A stretch of DNA of 64,000 nt, from positions 186,001-250,000 of the forward strand of contig NZ_JODR01000016.1 of the NCBI RefSeq assembly GCF_000725885.1, written 5' to 3'. Position 1 is the first letter of the stretch. Each line of letters starts with the position of its first letter. Below, in pieces: positions 36,878 to 46,790 of the stretch. Source of the stretch: Streptomyces albus subsp. albus (lineage in GTDB: Bacteria; Actinomycetota; Actinomycetes; Streptomycetales; Streptomycetaceae). Made by a program: the position numbers and the translations under genes. The notes beneath the pieces were generated by a model. The model was not told the origin of the DNA and made no database searches. It saw only the letters and a list, made by a program, of their open reading frames with translations.

Positions 36878-37900
36878 ATGCTGATCGCTCAGCGTCCCTC
36901 TCTGACCGAAGAGGTCGTCGACGAGTTCCGCTCGCGGTTCGTGATCGAACCGCTGGAGCCGGGCTTCGGCTACACCCTCGGTAACTCTCTCCGTCGTACG
37001 CTCCTCTCCTCGATCCCCGGCGCTGCGGTGACCAGCATCCGGATCGACGGCGTGCTGCACGAGTTCTCCACCGTGCCGGGCGTCAAGGAGGACGTGACCG
37101 ACCTCATCCTCAACATCAAGTCCCTCGTCGTCTCCTCGGAGCACGACGAGCCGGTCGTGATGTACCTGCGCAAGCAGGGCCCGGGCCTGGTCACCGCCGC
37201 GGACATCGCGCCGCCGGCCGGTGTCGAGGTGCACAACCCGGACCTCGTCCTGGCGACGCTGAACGCCAAGGGCAAGCTGGAGATGGAGCTGACCGTCGAG
37301 CGCGGTCGCGGCTACGTCTCCGCCGTCCAGAACAAGCAAATGGGCCAGGAGATCGGGCGCATCCCGGTCGACTCCATCTACTCGCCGGTCCTCAAGGTGA
37401 CCTACAAGGTCGAGGCCACCCGTGTCGAGCAGCGCACCGACTTCGACAAGCTGATCGTCGACGTCGAGACCAAGCAGGCCATGCGTCCGCGTGACGCGAT
37501 GGCCTCGGCCGGCAAGACCCTGGTCGAGCTGTTCGGGCTGGCCCGCGAGCTCAACGTCGACGCCGAGGGCATCGACATGGGCCCGTCACCGACGGACGCC
37601 GCGCTCGCCGCGGACCTGGCGCTGCCGATCGAGGAGCTGGAGCTGACGGTCCGCTCCTACAACTGCCTCAAGCGCGAGGGCATCCACTCGGTGGGCGAGC
37701 TGGTGGCCCGTTCCGAGGCGGACCTGCTGGACATCCGCAACTTCGGTGCGAAGTCCATCGACGAGGTCAAGGCGAAGCTGGCCGGCATGGGCCTGGCCCT
37801 CAAGGACAGCCCGCCCGGATTCGACCCGACCGCCGCCGCCGACGCCTTCGGCGCGGAGGACGACACGGACGCCGGGTTCGTGGAGACCGAGCAGTACTGA
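36878..37900 (+). CDS. rpoA: RNA polymerase alpha subunit
   Basis: 340 aa, ATG 36878 with CTGGAGG upstream; a frame extension to 36851 exists but lacks a ribosome site. N-terminal dimer domain ([20 protein letters not shown], about residues 1-230), linker, and C-terminal domain (about 255-320) with [20 protein letters not shown] and [20 protein letters not shown] that contacts UP elements and activators. Acidic tail after residue 320. Confidence 0.98.
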   Translation: MLIAQRPSLTEEVVDEFRSRFVIEPLEPGFGYTLGNSLRRTLLSSIPGAAVTSIRIDGVLHEFSTVPGVKEDVTDLILNIKSLVVSSEHDEPVVMYLRKQGPGLVTAADIAPPAGVEVHNPDLVLATLNAKGKLEMELTVERGRGYVSAVQNKQMGQEIGRIPVDSIYSPVLKVTYKVEATRVEQRTDFDKLIVDVETKQAMRPRDAMASAGKTLVELFGLARELNVDAEGIDMGPSPTDAALAADLALPIEELELTVRSYNCLKREGIHSVGELVARSEADLLDIRNFGAKSIDEVKAKLAGMGLALKDSPPGFDPTAAADAFGAEDDTDAGFVETEQY

Positions 37901-37965
37901 GGGGCCGCCCCTCGCTGCCGTGGGGGAGCCGCGGGCCGGCTGCGGCCGGCCGTGCGGCTCCCCGC

Positions 37966-37979
37966 GCCCCTTTCGGGGC
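37966..37979 (+). terminator. short hairpin after rpoA
   Basis: GCCCC-TTTC-GGGGC, a short motif common after Streptomyces genes, within a 185-bp GC-rich gap; nearby CCCCGCGCC/GGCGCGGGG (37981-38003 region) could extend it. Between rpoA and rplQ. Confidence 0.45.
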
Positions 37980-38012
37980 ACCCCGCGCCGCACGGGCGCG
38001 GGGCCGACTCCC

Positions 38013-38059
38013 CGGTACCTGATACGGCCGGGACTGCCGCCGGTGCCTGATACGGCCGG
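38013..38059. repeat. two direct 19-bp copies upstream of rplQ
   Basis: CGGTACCTGATACGGCCGG at 38013-38031 recurs at 38041-38059 with one change (A to G). Start points are 28 bp apart. They lie 27-73 bp before the rplQ start and may bind a regulator twice on one DNA face or be a slippage product. Confidence 0.6.
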
Positions 38060-38085
38060 CGCAGGGACAACGAAGGAGAAGCACC

Positions 38086-38589
38086 ATGCCGAAGCCCACC
38101 AAGGGTCCCCGTCTGGGCGGCAGCGCCTCGCACCAGAAGGCGATGCTGGGCAACCTGGCGACCGCGCTGTTCGAGCACGGCCGCATCACGACGACCGAGG
38201 CGAAGGCCCGCCGCCTGCGTCCGGTCGCCGAGCGCCTGATCACCAAGGCGAAGAAGGGTGACCTGCACAACCGTCGTCAGGTCATGCGCACCATCCTCGA
38301 CAAGGGCGTCGTGCACACCCTCTTCACCGAGATCGGCCCGCGGTACGAGAACCGCCCCGGCGGTTACACCCGCATCACCAAGATCGGTCCGCGTCGTGGC
38401 GACAACGCCCCGATGGCGGTCATCGAGCTGGTCGAGCCGCTGACGGTGCAGCAGGCCGCGGTCGGTGAGGCCGAGGCCGCCACCAAGCGCGCCGCGAAGG
38501 ACGCCGCCGGTGACGAGGCTGCCGCCGACCTGAAGAAGGACGCGGCGGACGCCGAGGCCGAGGGCGAGGGCGAGTCCAAGGACGCCTGA
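38086..38589 (+). CDS. rplQ: ribosomal protein L17 (bL17)
   Basis: 167 aa. [20 protein letters not shown] and LANL-like helix [20 protein letters not shown] are diagnostic; core ends near IELVEPLTV (about residue 122). The last 45 residues are an Ala/Asp/Glu-rich tail common in actinobacteria. GAAGGAGAAG lies before the ATG. Confidence 0.97.
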   Translation: MPKPTKGPRLGGSASHQKAMLGNLATALFEHGRITTTEAKARRLRPVAERLITKAKKGDLHNRRQVMRTILDKGVVHTLFTEIGPRYENRPGGYTRITKIGPRRGDNAPMAVIELVEPLTVQQAAVGEAEAATKRAAKDAAGDEAAADLKKDAADAEAEGEGESKDA

Positions 38590-38609
38590 CGTCCCGACGA
38601 AGCCGGTGA

Positions 38610-38640
38610 GGGCCCGCTCCCGTACAGGGGGCGGGCCCTT
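38610..38640 (+). terminator. terminator after rplQ
   Basis: GGGCCCGC (38610-38617) pairs with GCGGGCCC (38631-38638), with further TCCC/GGGG pairing near the loop and TT at the end. Ends the alpha unit before truA. Confidence 0.75.
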
Positions 38641-38734
38641 GCGCTTGTCCGGGCCGCAGGCCCCGGCCCACCGCCTGTGGGCACCGGCCGCGGGCCCGGC
38701 GGGAGCGGTGGCGGGGGATGAGAGGATCGAGGGC

Positions 38735-39574
38735 GTGAACGACGTGCGAGTGCGGCTGGACTTGGCCTACGACGGGCGGGATTTCTCCGGGTGGGCCCGG
38801 CAGCGGGAGGGCCGGCGGACCGTTCAGGGGGAGATCGAGGACGCGCTCCGCGTCGTACTGCGGCTGGAGACGACGCCGCAGCTGACGGTCGCCGGCCGTA
38901 CCGACGCCGGCGTGCACGCGCGCGGCCAGGTGGCGCACGTGGACCTGCCCGGCGAGGTGTGGTCCGCACACGGCGAGCACCTGCTGCGCAGGCTGGCGGG
39001 GCGGCTCCCGATGGACGTCCGCATCCTGCGCGTCAGCGAGGCCCCGCCGCACTTCGACGCCCGGTTCTCGGCGATCTGGCGGCGCTACGCCTACCGGGTC
39101 ACCGACCATCCGGGCGGTGCCGACCCGCTGCTGCGCGGACATGTGCTGTGGCACAACTGGCCGCTGGACGTGGACGCCATGAACGAGGCGGCGCGCGGCC
39201 TGCTGGGCGAGCACGACTTCGCCGCGTACTGCAAGAAGCGGGAGGGCGCCACGACGATCCGCACCCTGCAACGGCTGGAGTGGGTGCGCCGCGCGGACGG
39301 CATCCTGGAGGCGACGGTGCAGGCGGACGCGTTCTGCCACAACATGGTCCGCTCGCTGGTGGGGGCGATGCTGTTCGTCGGGGACGGGCACCGTCCGGTG
39401 GAGTGGCCGGCGAAGGTGCTGGCGGCGGGCGTACGGGACTCGGCCGTCCATGTCGTACGCCCGCACGGGCTCACCCTGGAAGAGGTCGCCTATCCGCCCG
39501 CCGACCAGCTGGAGGCCCGCAACCGCGCCTCGCGCACCAAGCGCACCCTGCCGCCGCTGCCGGGCTGCTGCTGA
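38735..39574 (+). CDS. truA: tRNA pseudouridine synthase A
   Basis: 279 aa from GTG 38735, placed by the family start [20 protein letters not shown]. The catalytic aspartate is in [13 protein letters not shown]; later [36 protein letters not shown] and the [18 protein letters not shown] stretch complete TruA. Modifies U38-U40 of tRNA anticodon stems. An upstream open frame has no homology. Convergent with the flotillin gene. Confidence 0.95.
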   Translation: MNDVRVRLDLAYDGRDFSGWARQREGRRTVQGEIEDALRVVLRLETTPQLTVAGRTDAGVHARGQVAHVDLPGEVWSAHGEHLLRRLAGRLPMDVRILRVSEAPPHFDARFSAIWRRYAYRVTDHPGGADPLLRGHVLWHNWPLDVDAMNEAARGLLGEHDFAAYCKKREGATTIRTLQRLEWVRRADGILEATVQADAFCHNMVRSLVGAMLFVGDGHRPVEWPAKVLAAGVRDSAVHVVRPHGLTLEEVAYPPADQLEARNRASRTKRTLPPLPGCC

Positions 39575-39612
39575 CCGTCGCCCAGGCCGGCCGGTGCCCG
39601 AGCGCTCGCGGC

Positions 39613-40770
39613 TCAGCTGAGGGGGACGGGCCCGTCGTCCTGGCCGGCCCGGCGCGGTGCGGGCGCGCTCATGGCGTCGCCGGCGGCGTCCGGCTTGCCG
39701 AGGTTCTGTTTGACCGTGTCGAGGATGGTCAGCCCCTGGCTGACCAGGCCTGCTGCGACCTCGCCGAGCCCGTCGGCGCCGTTGAGGACGTTGACGTTGG
39801 CCTGGGAGAGCCCGGCCGCCGCCTCCTTGACGATCTGCGGGAGCTGGTCGATCAGCAACTGGTCGAGGGCGACCCTGCCGTGCGAGGCCGCGGCCTCGGC
39901 CTGGATCTTCATGCGCTCGGCCTCGGCGAGTGCGACGAGCTTGATCCGCTCGGCCTCCGCCTCGGCGGGCTTGACGACCTCGGCCACCAGTTCCTGCTGC
40001 CGCAACTCCGCTGCGCGTTCGGCCAGTTCCGTCTGCGCGGCCAGCACCTCCCGCTGGGCATGGGCCTGGGCCAGCGGGCCGGCCTGCGCCGACTTGGCCT
40101 GGGCGCGGTCCACCTCGGCCTTGTACTCGGCCTGCACGATGGCGGTCTGGCGTTCGAACTCGGCCTGGTTGCGGGCCGCCTCCTGCTGGGCCTCGACCGA
40201 CGCCTGGGTGGCCTGCGCCTCGGCGATCTTGGCCTGCCGCTGGATGGCCGCCTTGTGCGGTGCGGACATCGCCTCGATGTAGCCGGTGTCGCCGTCGTCG
40301 ATGGACTGGATCTGGAGCGAGTCGACGATCAGCCCGATCTTGCCCATCTCCGTCTTCGACGTCTCCAGCACCTCGGTGGCCAGCTTCTGCCGCTCCGTGA
40401 CGATCTCCTCGACAGTCATCGAGCCGATGATGGCCCGCAGATGCCCGGAGAAGATCCGCCCCGTCAACACGGACATCTGCTCCTGCTCGGAGAGGAAGCG
40501 CTGTCCCGCGTTGACGATGCTCTCGTCGTCGTTGCCGACCTTGAAGGCGATCACCGCGCGGACGGTCAGCACGATGCCCTGCCGGGTCACGCACTTCTCG
40601 ACGACCTCCGCCTCGCGCATCGCCAGAGTGAGGAAGCGGACCTTGCGGAAGACGGGCAGCACGAACTTGCCGTGCCCGGTCACCACACGGAACGGTGCGC
40701 CCTTCAGCCCCCTCCTGCCGCCCGAGATGAGCATCGCCTCGTCGGGCGCGGGAACGCGATATCCGAACAT
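39613..40770 (-). CDS. SPFH/flotillin-like protein
   Basis: 385 aa. SPFH domain over residues 1-170 (FGYRVPAPDEAMLISGGRRG, VLTVRAVIAFKVGNDDESIV, IIGSMTVEEIVTERQKLATE), then a long Ala/Glu/Gln/Arg coiled coil (about 185-320), and a C-terminal helical flotillin end (VNVLNGADGLGEVAAGLVSQ). Flotillins organise membrane domains. The gene follows a small NfeD-like gene on the same strand 37 bp upstream, the usual partner. Confidence 0.92.
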   Translation of the reverse strand: MFGYRVPAPDEAMLISGGRRGLKGAPFRVVTGHGKFVLPVFRKVRFLTLAMREAEVVEKCVTRQGIVLTVRAVIAFKVGNDDESIVNAGQRFLSEQEQMSVLTGRIFSGHLRAIIGSMTVEEIVTERQKLATEVLETSKTEMGKIGLIVDSLQIQSIDDGDTGYIEAMSAPHKAAIQRQAKIAEAQATQASVEAQQEAARNQAEFERQTAIVQAEYKAEVDRAQAKSAQAGPLAQAHAQREVLAAQTELAERAAELRQQELVAEVVKPAEAEAERIKLVALAEAERMKIQAEAAASHGRVALDQLLIDQLPQIVKEAAAGLSQANVNVLNGADGLGEVAAGLVSQGLTILDTVKQNLGKPDAAGDAMSAPAPRRAGQDDGPVPLS

Positions 40771-40807
40771 CCGTCGACTCCTCGTCTGCTGGCCGAAGCG
40801 GGGGCGT

Positions 40808-41029
40808 TCACAGGTCCACCGGGTCGTGCCACGCGCTCACATCGACCTGGCGGGTGCCGCGGGACTCGATCACCAGGACGGTCGCCCCGGCCGGCAGCGG
40901 CTCGGGCGACCAGGCGAGGAACGTCTCGGAGCCGCCGCGCACCCGTACCAGCACCTCGCCCGGCCCGGCGGCCCCGCGGGTGCCGATGACCAGTACGCCC
41001 ACGCACCCGATGACGGCCTCGTCCGACAC
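40808..41029 (-). CDS. small NfeD-like OB-fold protein
   Basis: 73 aa from a GTG at 41029 with GGGGGAG five bases upstream; a longer frame reaches 41314 but is only Arg/Pro-rich noise. The sequence VIGTRGAAGPGEVLVRVRGG, PLPAGATVLVIESRGTRQVD resembles the C-terminal OB domain of NfeD proteins without the membrane part. Encoded directly before a flotillin gene, which supports the call. Confidence 0.75.
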   Translation of the reverse strand: MSDEAVIGCVGVLVIGTRGAAGPGEVLVRVRGGSETFLAWSPEPLPAGATVLVIESRGTRQVDVSAWHDPVDL

Positions 41030-41171
41030 CGCCGCTCCCCCTTCTCCCGGGCCGTGTGCCCGGGCCCCCTCCGGGACACTAGCGCCGCGCGCGTAGGGGG
41101 CCGCCTGCCCGGACGACTTCGTTACGGGCTTGTCGTCCTCAGGACCGGGCTGTCGCAAGGGAGCCTGTGGC

Positions 41172-41204
41172 GGGCGGGGGCGGGGGCGGGGGCGGGGGCG
41201 GGGG
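41172..41204 (+). repeat. (GGGGGC) run, quadruplex-prone
   Basis: A GGG run and five runs of five G separated by single C. It lies between the ends/starts of two minus-strand genes and could form a G-quadruplex on the plus strand or as DNA during replication. Confidence 0.85.
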
Positions 41205-41264
41205 CTGCCGGACGCGGACGGCGCGGTGCGGGATGTCCGCGCCGCGCCGCCGGGACGCCGGATG

Positions 41265-42143
41265 TCAGTCGCCCTGCGGGGCCTTCGCCGCCTGCGAGGA
41301 CTGGGCACGGCCACGTTGCAGTATGCGCGCGTACGCGTAGTTGGAGCCGTCCAGCGCGGCCTGCTGGGCCTTCGTGTCGCCGGCTCCGGACGCCTGGCCG
41401 TTGGTGCGGCCCGCGATGGTGAAGTAGGCGTAGCGGCCCAGCGAGTTCGCGGTGGTGCGGCAGGTGACGGTGCGGCAGAAGTCGGGCACGCCGCCGCCGG
41501 GCAGGGCGACGAGGTTGGGCTGGTACTCGGACTTGACCTTCGCGGCCGTCCGGGCGTCCTCGAAGGCGGCGATGCCCACCGTGACCGCCAGCCCGTCGCG
41601 GGTGTAGGTGGCGCGGTAGAGCGCCTCGCACCGGTGGCGGGTCAGCACGGGGCCCAGGCCGGCGTGCGCGGCCTCGGCGCAGTTCTTGCTGGTGTCCGTC
41701 CGGGCCAGCTTGTAGGGGCGGCCGTTGACGGTGACCTTCTTGCTCGGGTAGAGCGTGCTCGCGCTGAGCGGGGCCTTGTCGCGTGAGCGGTCGGAGATGA
41801 AGTCCCGCGGCGGCGGGGGAGGGGGCGGGTCGTCCTTGAAGGTGGGCGACGGCTCGCCGCTGTCCTCCGGGATGCTCTCCGAGGGCGGCAGGGAGGCGGA
41901 CGGCTTGTCGGAGGCGCCCTGCGAGCCGCCCTCGTTGACGACGGCCACCGCGACGATGCCCGCGACGGCCGCCGTCGCCAGGGCACCTCCGCCCGCCATC
42001 AGCCAGCGGCGGCGCCGGGCACGACGGCGCTCGGTCTGTTCGGCGAGCGCCGCCCAGTCGGGTGTCGGTCCTGTGGAATGCGAGCCGTCCCAGCCGGAGC
42101 CGCCCTGGGACCCCCACCCGGGTCCCCCCTGCCCAAAGCTCAT
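41265..42143 (-). CDS. membrane-anchored protein with extracytoplasmic domain, function unknown
   Basis: 292 aa. Gly/Ser-rich start, then Arg cluster (TERRRARRRRW) and one membrane helix (about 47-69, LMAGGGALATAAVAGIVAVA), a Pro-rich spacer (PPPPPPP about 108) and a 170-residue outer domain with four cysteines (SKNCAEAA, HRCEALYRA, FCRTVTCRT), probably two disulfides. Conserved in Streptomyces near rplM as far as I can judge; no enzymatic motif seen. Confidence 0.85.
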   Translation of the reverse strand: MSFGQGGPGWGSQGGSGWDGSHSTGPTPDWAALAEQTERRRARRRRWLMAGGGALATAAVAGIVAVAVVNEGGSQGASDKPSASLPPSESIPEDSGEPSPTFKDDPPPPPPPRDFISDRSRDKAPLSASTLYPSKKVTVNGRPYKLARTDTSKNCAEAAHAGLGPVLTRHRCEALYRATYTRDGLAVTVGIAAFEDARTAAKVKSEYQPNLVALPGGGVPDFCRTVTCRTTANSLGRYAYFTIAGRTNGQASGAGDTKAQQAALDGSNYAYARILQRGRAQSSQAAKAPQGD

Positions 42144-42221
42144 GGGCGCATCCTATTGCGGGCGGCGGCGGGCCGGATATTCGCTTGGTGCAGGCGTCGT
42201 CGGACCGTGACAATCCCGTCC

Positions 42222-43841
42222 ATGGGACATGTCGAGGCCGCACACCTCGTGTACCACCTGCCCGACGGCCGGCCGCTCTTCGACGATGTGTCGCTGCGGG
42301 TGGGCGAGGGCGCCTCGGTGGCGCTGGTGGGTGCGAACGGGGCGGGCAAGACGACACTGCTGCGGCTGATCGCCGGTGAGCTGAAACCCGACGGCGGCAC
42401 CGTGACGGCCGGCGGCGGACTGGGGGTGATGCCGCAGTTCGTCGGCAGCGTCCGGGACGACACCACAGTGCGGGACCTGCTGGTGTCCGTGGCCCATCCG
42501 CGCATCCGGGCGGCGGCCCGTGCGGTGGACGAGGCCGAGCTGGCAGTCATGACGGTGGACGACGAGGCCGCGCAGCTGAAGTACGCGCAGGCCCTCGCCG
42601 ACTGGGCGGAGGCGCGCGGCTACGAGGCCGAGACGCTGTGGGACATGTGCACGGTCGCCGCACTCGGCGTCCCCTACGAGAAGGCCCAGTGGCGGCAGGT
42701 GCGCACCCTCTCCGGCGGGGAGCAGAAACGGCTGGTGCTGGAGTCGCTGCTGCGCGGCACCGACGAGGTGCTGCTGCTGGACGAGCCGGACAACTACCTC
42801 GACGTGCCCGGCAAGCGGTGGCTGGAGGAGCGGCTGCGCGAGACGGCCAAGACGGTGCTGTTCATCTCGCACGACCGGGAGCTGCTGGCGCGGGCCGCCG
42901 ACCGGATCATCAGTGTCGAGCCGGGCGCGGCCGGCAGTGACGTATGGGTGCACGGCGGCGGGTTCGCCACCTACCACCAGGCGCGCAAGGAACGGTTCGC
43001 CCGCTTCGAGGAACTGCGGCGGCGCTGGGACGAGGAGCACGCGAAGCTCAAACGGCTGGTCGCCATGTACAAGCAGAAGGCGGCCTTCAACTCCGACATG
43101 GCCTCCCGGCTCCAGGCCGCCCGTACCCGGTTGCAGAGGTTCGAGGAGGCGGGCCCGCCGCTGGAGCCGCCCCGCGAGCAGGACATCAGGATGCGGCTGC
43201 GCGGCGGCCGGACGGGGGTGCGGGCCGTCACCTGCCAGGGGCTGGAGCTGACGGGGCTGATGCGCCCCTTCGATCTGGAGATCTTCTACGGGGAGCGGGT
43301 CGCCGTCCTCGGGTCCAACGGTTCGGGCAAGTCCCACTTCCTGCGGCTCCTGGCCGGTGGTGACGTCGCCCACAGCGGCAGCTGGAAGCTGGGCGCCCGC
43401 GTCGTGCCCGGACACTTCGCGCAGACCCACGCCCATCCCGAGCTGGAGGGCCGGACCCTGGTGGACATCCTGTGGACGGAGCACGCGCGTGACCGGGGCG
43501 CCGCCATGTCCGCGCTCCGCCGCTACGAGCTGACCCGCCAGGCGCAGCTGCCCTTCGACCGGCTCTCCGGCGGCCAGCAGGCCCGGTTCCAGATCCTGCT
43601 GCTGGAGCTGGCCGGTGCCACCGCGCTGCTGCTGGACGAGCCCACGGACAACCTGGACCTGGAGTCCGCCGAGGCGCTCCAGGAGGGCCTGGAGGCGTTC
43701 GAGGGGACGGTGCTGGCGGTCACCCACGACCGCTGGTTCGCGCGCGGTTTCGACCGGTTCCTGGTCTTCGGTGCCGACGGCCGGGTACGGGAGGCGCCGG
43801 AGCCCGTGTGGGACGAGGCGCGGGTGGTCCGGAAGCGGTGA
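42222..43841 (+). CDS. ABC-F family ATPase
   Basis: 539 aa from ATG 42222 (family-like start GHVEAAHLVYHLPDGRPLFD). Two ABC cassettes without membrane parts: first Walker A GANGAGKTT, signature LSGGEQKR, Walker B LLLDEPDNYLD; second GSNGSGKSHF, LSGGQQAR, LLLDEPTDNLD. Between them is a linker rich in Lys/Arg (about 270-330). This is the ABC-F layout of ribosome-acting translation or antibiotic-resistance factors. No drug specificity can be read off. Divergent from the membrane protein gene. Confidence 0.95.
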   Translation: MGHVEAAHLVYHLPDGRPLFDDVSLRVGEGASVALVGANGAGKTTLLRLIAGELKPDGGTVTAGGGLGVMPQFVGSVRDDTTVRDLLVSVAHPRIRAAARAVDEAELAVMTVDDEAAQLKYAQALADWAEARGYEAETLWDMCTVAALGVPYEKAQWRQVRTLSGGEQKRLVLESLLRGTDEVLLLDEPDNYLDVPGKRWLEERLRETAKTVLFISHDRELLARAADRIISVEPGAAGSDVWVHGGGFATYHQARKERFARFEELRRRWDEEHAKLKRLVAMYKQKAAFNSDMASRLQAARTRLQRFEEAGPPLEPPREQDIRMRLRGGRTGVRAVTCQGLELTGLMRPFDLEIFYGERVAVLGSNGSGKSHFLRLLAGGDVAHSGSWKLGARVVPGHFAQTHAHPELEGRTLVDILWTEHARDRGAAMSALRRYELTRQAQLPFDRLSGGQQARFQILLLELAGATALLLDEPTDNLDLESAEALQEGLEAFEGTVLAVTHDRWFARGFDRFLVFGADGRVREAPEPVWDEARVVRKR

Positions 43842-43910
43842 CGAGAGGCCCGGTGCCTCCTGTGCCGGTGCGCCGGGAACGGGAGGGGGACCGGAGACCG
43901 AGGGCCTGTT

Positions 43911-43940
43911 TTGACCCTGACGGGGGAGGGTCGGTATTCT
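43911..43940 (+). promoter_or_regulatory. rplM-rpsI promoter
   Basis: TTGACC and TATTCT with an 18-bp spacer, an excellent housekeeping (HrdB-type) promoter, about 180 bp before rplM. It leaves a long 5' leader. Confidence 0.75.
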
Positions 43941-44119
43941 GCTGGATCGTTGTGTGTATTGGCTTGCCTGTTCTCACGTGGGGGGCTATACACCGGCCTA
44001 CCGGTCGATGACCAGCGATCATGTGTGGATGCGTCACCGCATGTGATCTCGCCTGTCGTGATCTGCCTGGTTGGCCCTTTGTCAGGACCCAATCACTGAT
44101 AGAAGCGAAGGCTACGACC

Positions 44120-44563
44120 GTGCGTACGTACAGCCCCAAGCCCGGCGACATCCAGCGCCAGTGGCACGTCATCGACGCCCAGGACGTCGTCCTCGGCCGT
44201 CTGGCCTCCCAGGCCGCCATTCTCCTGCGGGGTAAGCACAAGCCGACCTACGCGCCTCACGTCGACACCGGTGACTTCGTCATCATCGTCAACGCCGACA
44301 AGGTGCACCTGTCCGGCAACAAGCGGACCCAGAAGATGGCCTACCGCCACTCCGGCTACCCGGGCGGTCTGCGGTCCGTCCGCTACGACGAGCTGCTGGC
44401 CACGCGGCCGGAGAAGGCGGTGGAGAAGGCCGTCAAGGGCATGCTCCCCAAGAACTCCCTGGGCCGTCAGATGCTCTCGAAGCTGAAGGTCTACGCGGGC
44501 GACCAGCACCCCCACGGTGCGCAGCAGCCCGTGCCGTTCGAGATCAGCCAGGTCGCGCAGTAA
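44120..44563 (+). CDS. rplM: ribosomal protein L13 (uL13)
   Basis: 147 aa, GTG start 44120 after [50 protein letters not shown] and [20 protein letters not shown] identify L13. Forms an operon with rpsI, as in most bacteria. Confidence 0.98.
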   Translation: MRTYSPKPGDIQRQWHVIDAQDVVLGRLASQAAILLRGKHKPTYAPHVDTGDFVIIVNADKVHLSGNKRTQKMAYRHSGYPGGLRSVRYDELLATRPEKAVEKAVKGMLPKNSLGRQMLSKLKVYAGDQHPHGAQQPVPFEISQVAQ

Positions 44564-44605
44564 GTCCGGCCACCACCTAAGACTGAAGAAAAGCTGAGGA
44601 GAATC

Positions 44606-45109
44606 GTGGCCGAGACCACCGCTGAGATCCCCGTCGAGGGTGTCGAGGAGTACACCACCGAGACCCCCGAGGCCCCTCAGGAGTACACCTCCGAGTCCCT
44701 GGCCTCCCGCTTCGGCGAGCCGCAGCCGGCCGCCGGCACGGGTCGCCGCAAGAACGCCATCGCCCGTGTCCGCATCATCCCGGGCACCGGCCAGTGGAAG
44801 ATCAACGGTCGCACCCTGGAGGGCTACTTCCCCAACAAGGTGCACCAGCAGGAAGTCAACGAGCCCTTCAAGGTGCTCGAGCTGGAGGACCGCTACGACG
44901 TCGTCGCCCGCATCTCCGGCGGCGGCATCTCGGGCCAGGCGGGCGCCCTGCGCCTGGGCGTGGCCCGCGCGCTGAACGAGGCGGACGTGGACAACAACCG
45001 CGGCCCGCTCAAGAAGGCCGGGTTCCTCACGCGTGACGCCCGCGCGGTCGAGCGCAAGAAGGCCGGTCTCAAGAAGGCCCGCAAGGGCACGCAGTACAGC
45101 AAGCGCTGA
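44606..45109 (+). CDS. rpsI: ribosomal protein S9 (uS9) with acidic N-terminal extension
   Basis: 167 aa, GTG start with GAGGAGA upstream. The first 35-40 residues are Glu/Thr-rich; the core begins [20 protein letters not shown] and ends with the basic tail [12 protein letters not shown] whose last residue touches P-site tRNA. The extension is usual in actinomycetes. Confidence 0.98.
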   Translation: MAETTAEIPVEGVEEYTTETPEAPQEYTSESLASRFGEPQPAAGTGRRKNAIARVRIIPGTGQWKINGRTLEGYFPNKVHQQEVNEPFKVLELEDRYDVVARISGGGISGQAGALRLGVARALNEADVDNNRGPLKKAGFLTRDARAVERKKAGLKKARKGTQYSKR

Positions 45110-45140
45110 CCCGGCGCTCGCTGGAGCTGGAGCCTTTCCG

Positions 45141-45181
45141 GATGCCCCGTCGGCACCGCCCACCGGTGCCGGCGGGGCATC
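45141..45181 (+). terminator. strong hairpin terminator after rpsI
   Basis: GATGCCCCG-t-CGGCACCG pairs with CGGTGCCG-g-CGGGGCATC around a short loop: 17 paired bases with one mismatch. Ends the rplM-rpsI unit before glmM. Confidence 0.85.
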
Positions 45182-45359
45182 CGTCGTTCGGCGGCGTGTC
45201 CGGTGGGGCATCCGGCCTTCCGGTGGCGCCGCCGCGCCGTCACGGTGACAACGGGGGCGTATACCTGGGGTGGCGGGCCGGCCCGCCGGCGCATGCGCAC
45301 GCCCGCCCGGTGCACGCCCGGACAACCCCGGAGAACCCGGAAAACTCGGAGGAACGACA

Positions 45360-46739
45360 GTGGCACGACTCTTCGGTACCGACGGTGTACGCGGCGTCGC
45401 CAACGAGGGCCTGACGGCCGAGCTGGCGCTGGGCCTGTCCGTCGCGGCGGCACACGTGCTCATCGAGGCACAGGCGGCAGCCAGTGCCGAGGCCGGGCGG
45501 GACGGTGTCCGGCCGGTCGCCGTCGTCGGGCGTGATCCGCGGGCCTCCGGGGAGTTCCTGGAGGCGGCCGTCGTGGCCGGGCTGGCCAGCGCCGGGGTGG
45601 ACGTGCTGCGGGTCGGGGTGCTGCCCACGCCGGCCGTCGCCTATCTGACCGGCTCCCTCGGCGCCGACCTGGGCGTGATGCTGTCCGCCAGCCACAACCC
45701 GATGCCCGACAACGGCATCAAGTTCTTCGCGCGGGGCGGCCACAAACTGGCCGACGAGCTGGAGGACCGTATCGAAGCCCTCTACCGGGAGCACGCGGCC
45801 GGCCAGCCGTGGGACCGGCCGACCGGCGCGGGCGTGGGCCGGGTCAAGGACTACGACGAGGGCTTCGACAACTACGTCGCCCACCTGGTCGGGGTGCTGC
45901 CCAACCGGCTCGACGGGCTCAAGGTCGTCATCGACGGCGCGCACGGTGCCGCCGCCCGGGTCTCGCCCGAGGCGTTCGCCCGGGCCGGTGCCGACGTCAT
46001 CACCATCGGCACCGACCCCGACGGGCTCAACATCAACGACGACTGCGGCTCCACCCACATCGACGGGCTCCGCGACGCCGTGGTGCGGCACGGCGCCGAC
46101 TTCGGCGTCGCCCACGACGGCGACGCCGACCGCTGCCTGGCGGTGGACGCGGACGGTCACGAGGTGGACGGCGACCAGATCCTGGCCGTCCTCGCGCTCG
46201 CCATGAAGGAGGCCGGACAGCTGCGCCAGGACACCGTCGTGGCGACCGTCATGTCCAACCTCGGCTTCAAGCTCGCCATGGAGCGGGAGGGCATCGAGCT
46301 GGTGCAGACGGCCGTCGGCGACCGCTACGTGCTGGAGGAGATGAAGCGCGGCGGCTTCTCCCTCGGCGGCGAACAGTCCGGGCACGTCATCGTCCTCGAC
46401 CACGCGACGACCGGCGACGGCACCCTGACCGGGCTGATGCTGGCCGCCCGCGTCGCGGCCACGGGCAAGCCCCTGGCCCGGCTCGCCGGGGTGATGGAGC
46501 GGCTGCCGCAGGTGCTGGTGAACGTGCCGGACGTGGACAAGACGCGCGTCCACTCGGCGTCGGAACTGGTGACCGCCGTCACCGACGCGGAGCGGGAGCT
46601 GGGGGAGACCGGGCGGGTGCTGCTGCGGCCGTCGGGCACCGAACCGCTGGTGCGGGTGATGGTGGAGGCCGCGGACATCGAGCACGCGCGCACCGTCGCC
46701 GGGCGCCTCGCGGACGTCGTCAAGAGCTCCCTGGGATGA
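45360..46739 (+). CDS. glmM: phosphoglucosamine mutase
   Basis: 459 aa from GTG 45360 (GGAGGAACGACA upstream; family start [20 protein letters not shown]). The phospho-serine loop is [15 protein letters not shown], the metal loop [11 protein letters not shown], and the C-terminal phosphate loop [14 protein letters not shown]. Converts glucosamine-6-P to glucosamine-1-P for UDP-GlcNAc and so for peptidoglycan. Convergent with coaA. Confidence 0.97.
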   Translation: MARLFGTDGVRGVANEGLTAELALGLSVAAAHVLIEAQAAASAEAGRDGVRPVAVVGRDPRASGEFLEAAVVAGLASAGVDVLRVGVLPTPAVAYLTGSLGADLGVMLSASHNPMPDNGIKFFARGGHKLADELEDRIEALYREHAAGQPWDRPTGAGVGRVKDYDEGFDNYVAHLVGVLPNRLDGLKVVIDGAHGAAARVSPEAFARAGADVITIGTDPDGLNINDDCGSTHIDGLRDAVVRHGADFGVAHDGDADRCLAVDADGHEVDGDQILAVLALAMKEAGQLRQDTVVATVMSNLGFKLAMEREGIELVQTAVGDRYVLEEMKRGGFSLGGEQSGHVIVLDHATTGDGTLTGLMLAARVAATGKPLARLAGVMERLPQVLVNVPDVDKTRVHSASELVTAVTDAERELGETGRVLLRPSGTEPLVRVMVEAADIEHARTVAGRLADVVKSSLG

Positions 46740-46747
46740 TCCGCTCC

Positions 46748-46773
46748 GCCCCTCACCCGCCGGGGTGAGGGGC
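46748..46773. terminator. bidirectional terminator between glmM and coaA
   Basis: GCCCCTCACCC and GGGTGAGGGGC form an 11-bp perfect stem with loop GCCG, midway between two convergent genes. Confidence 0.85.
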
Positions 46774-46790
46774 CGCCGAGGACGGGCGCC

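Noticed and set aside
40808..41314. Longer version of the NfeD-like protein
   Set aside because: Upstream residues are Arg/Pro-rich and cross the G tract; a GTG with a good ribosome site at 41029 starts exactly at the conserved part.
42153..43727. 524-codon frame opposite the ABC-F gene
   Set aside because: Antisense shadow; both ABC cassettes are intact on the plus strand.
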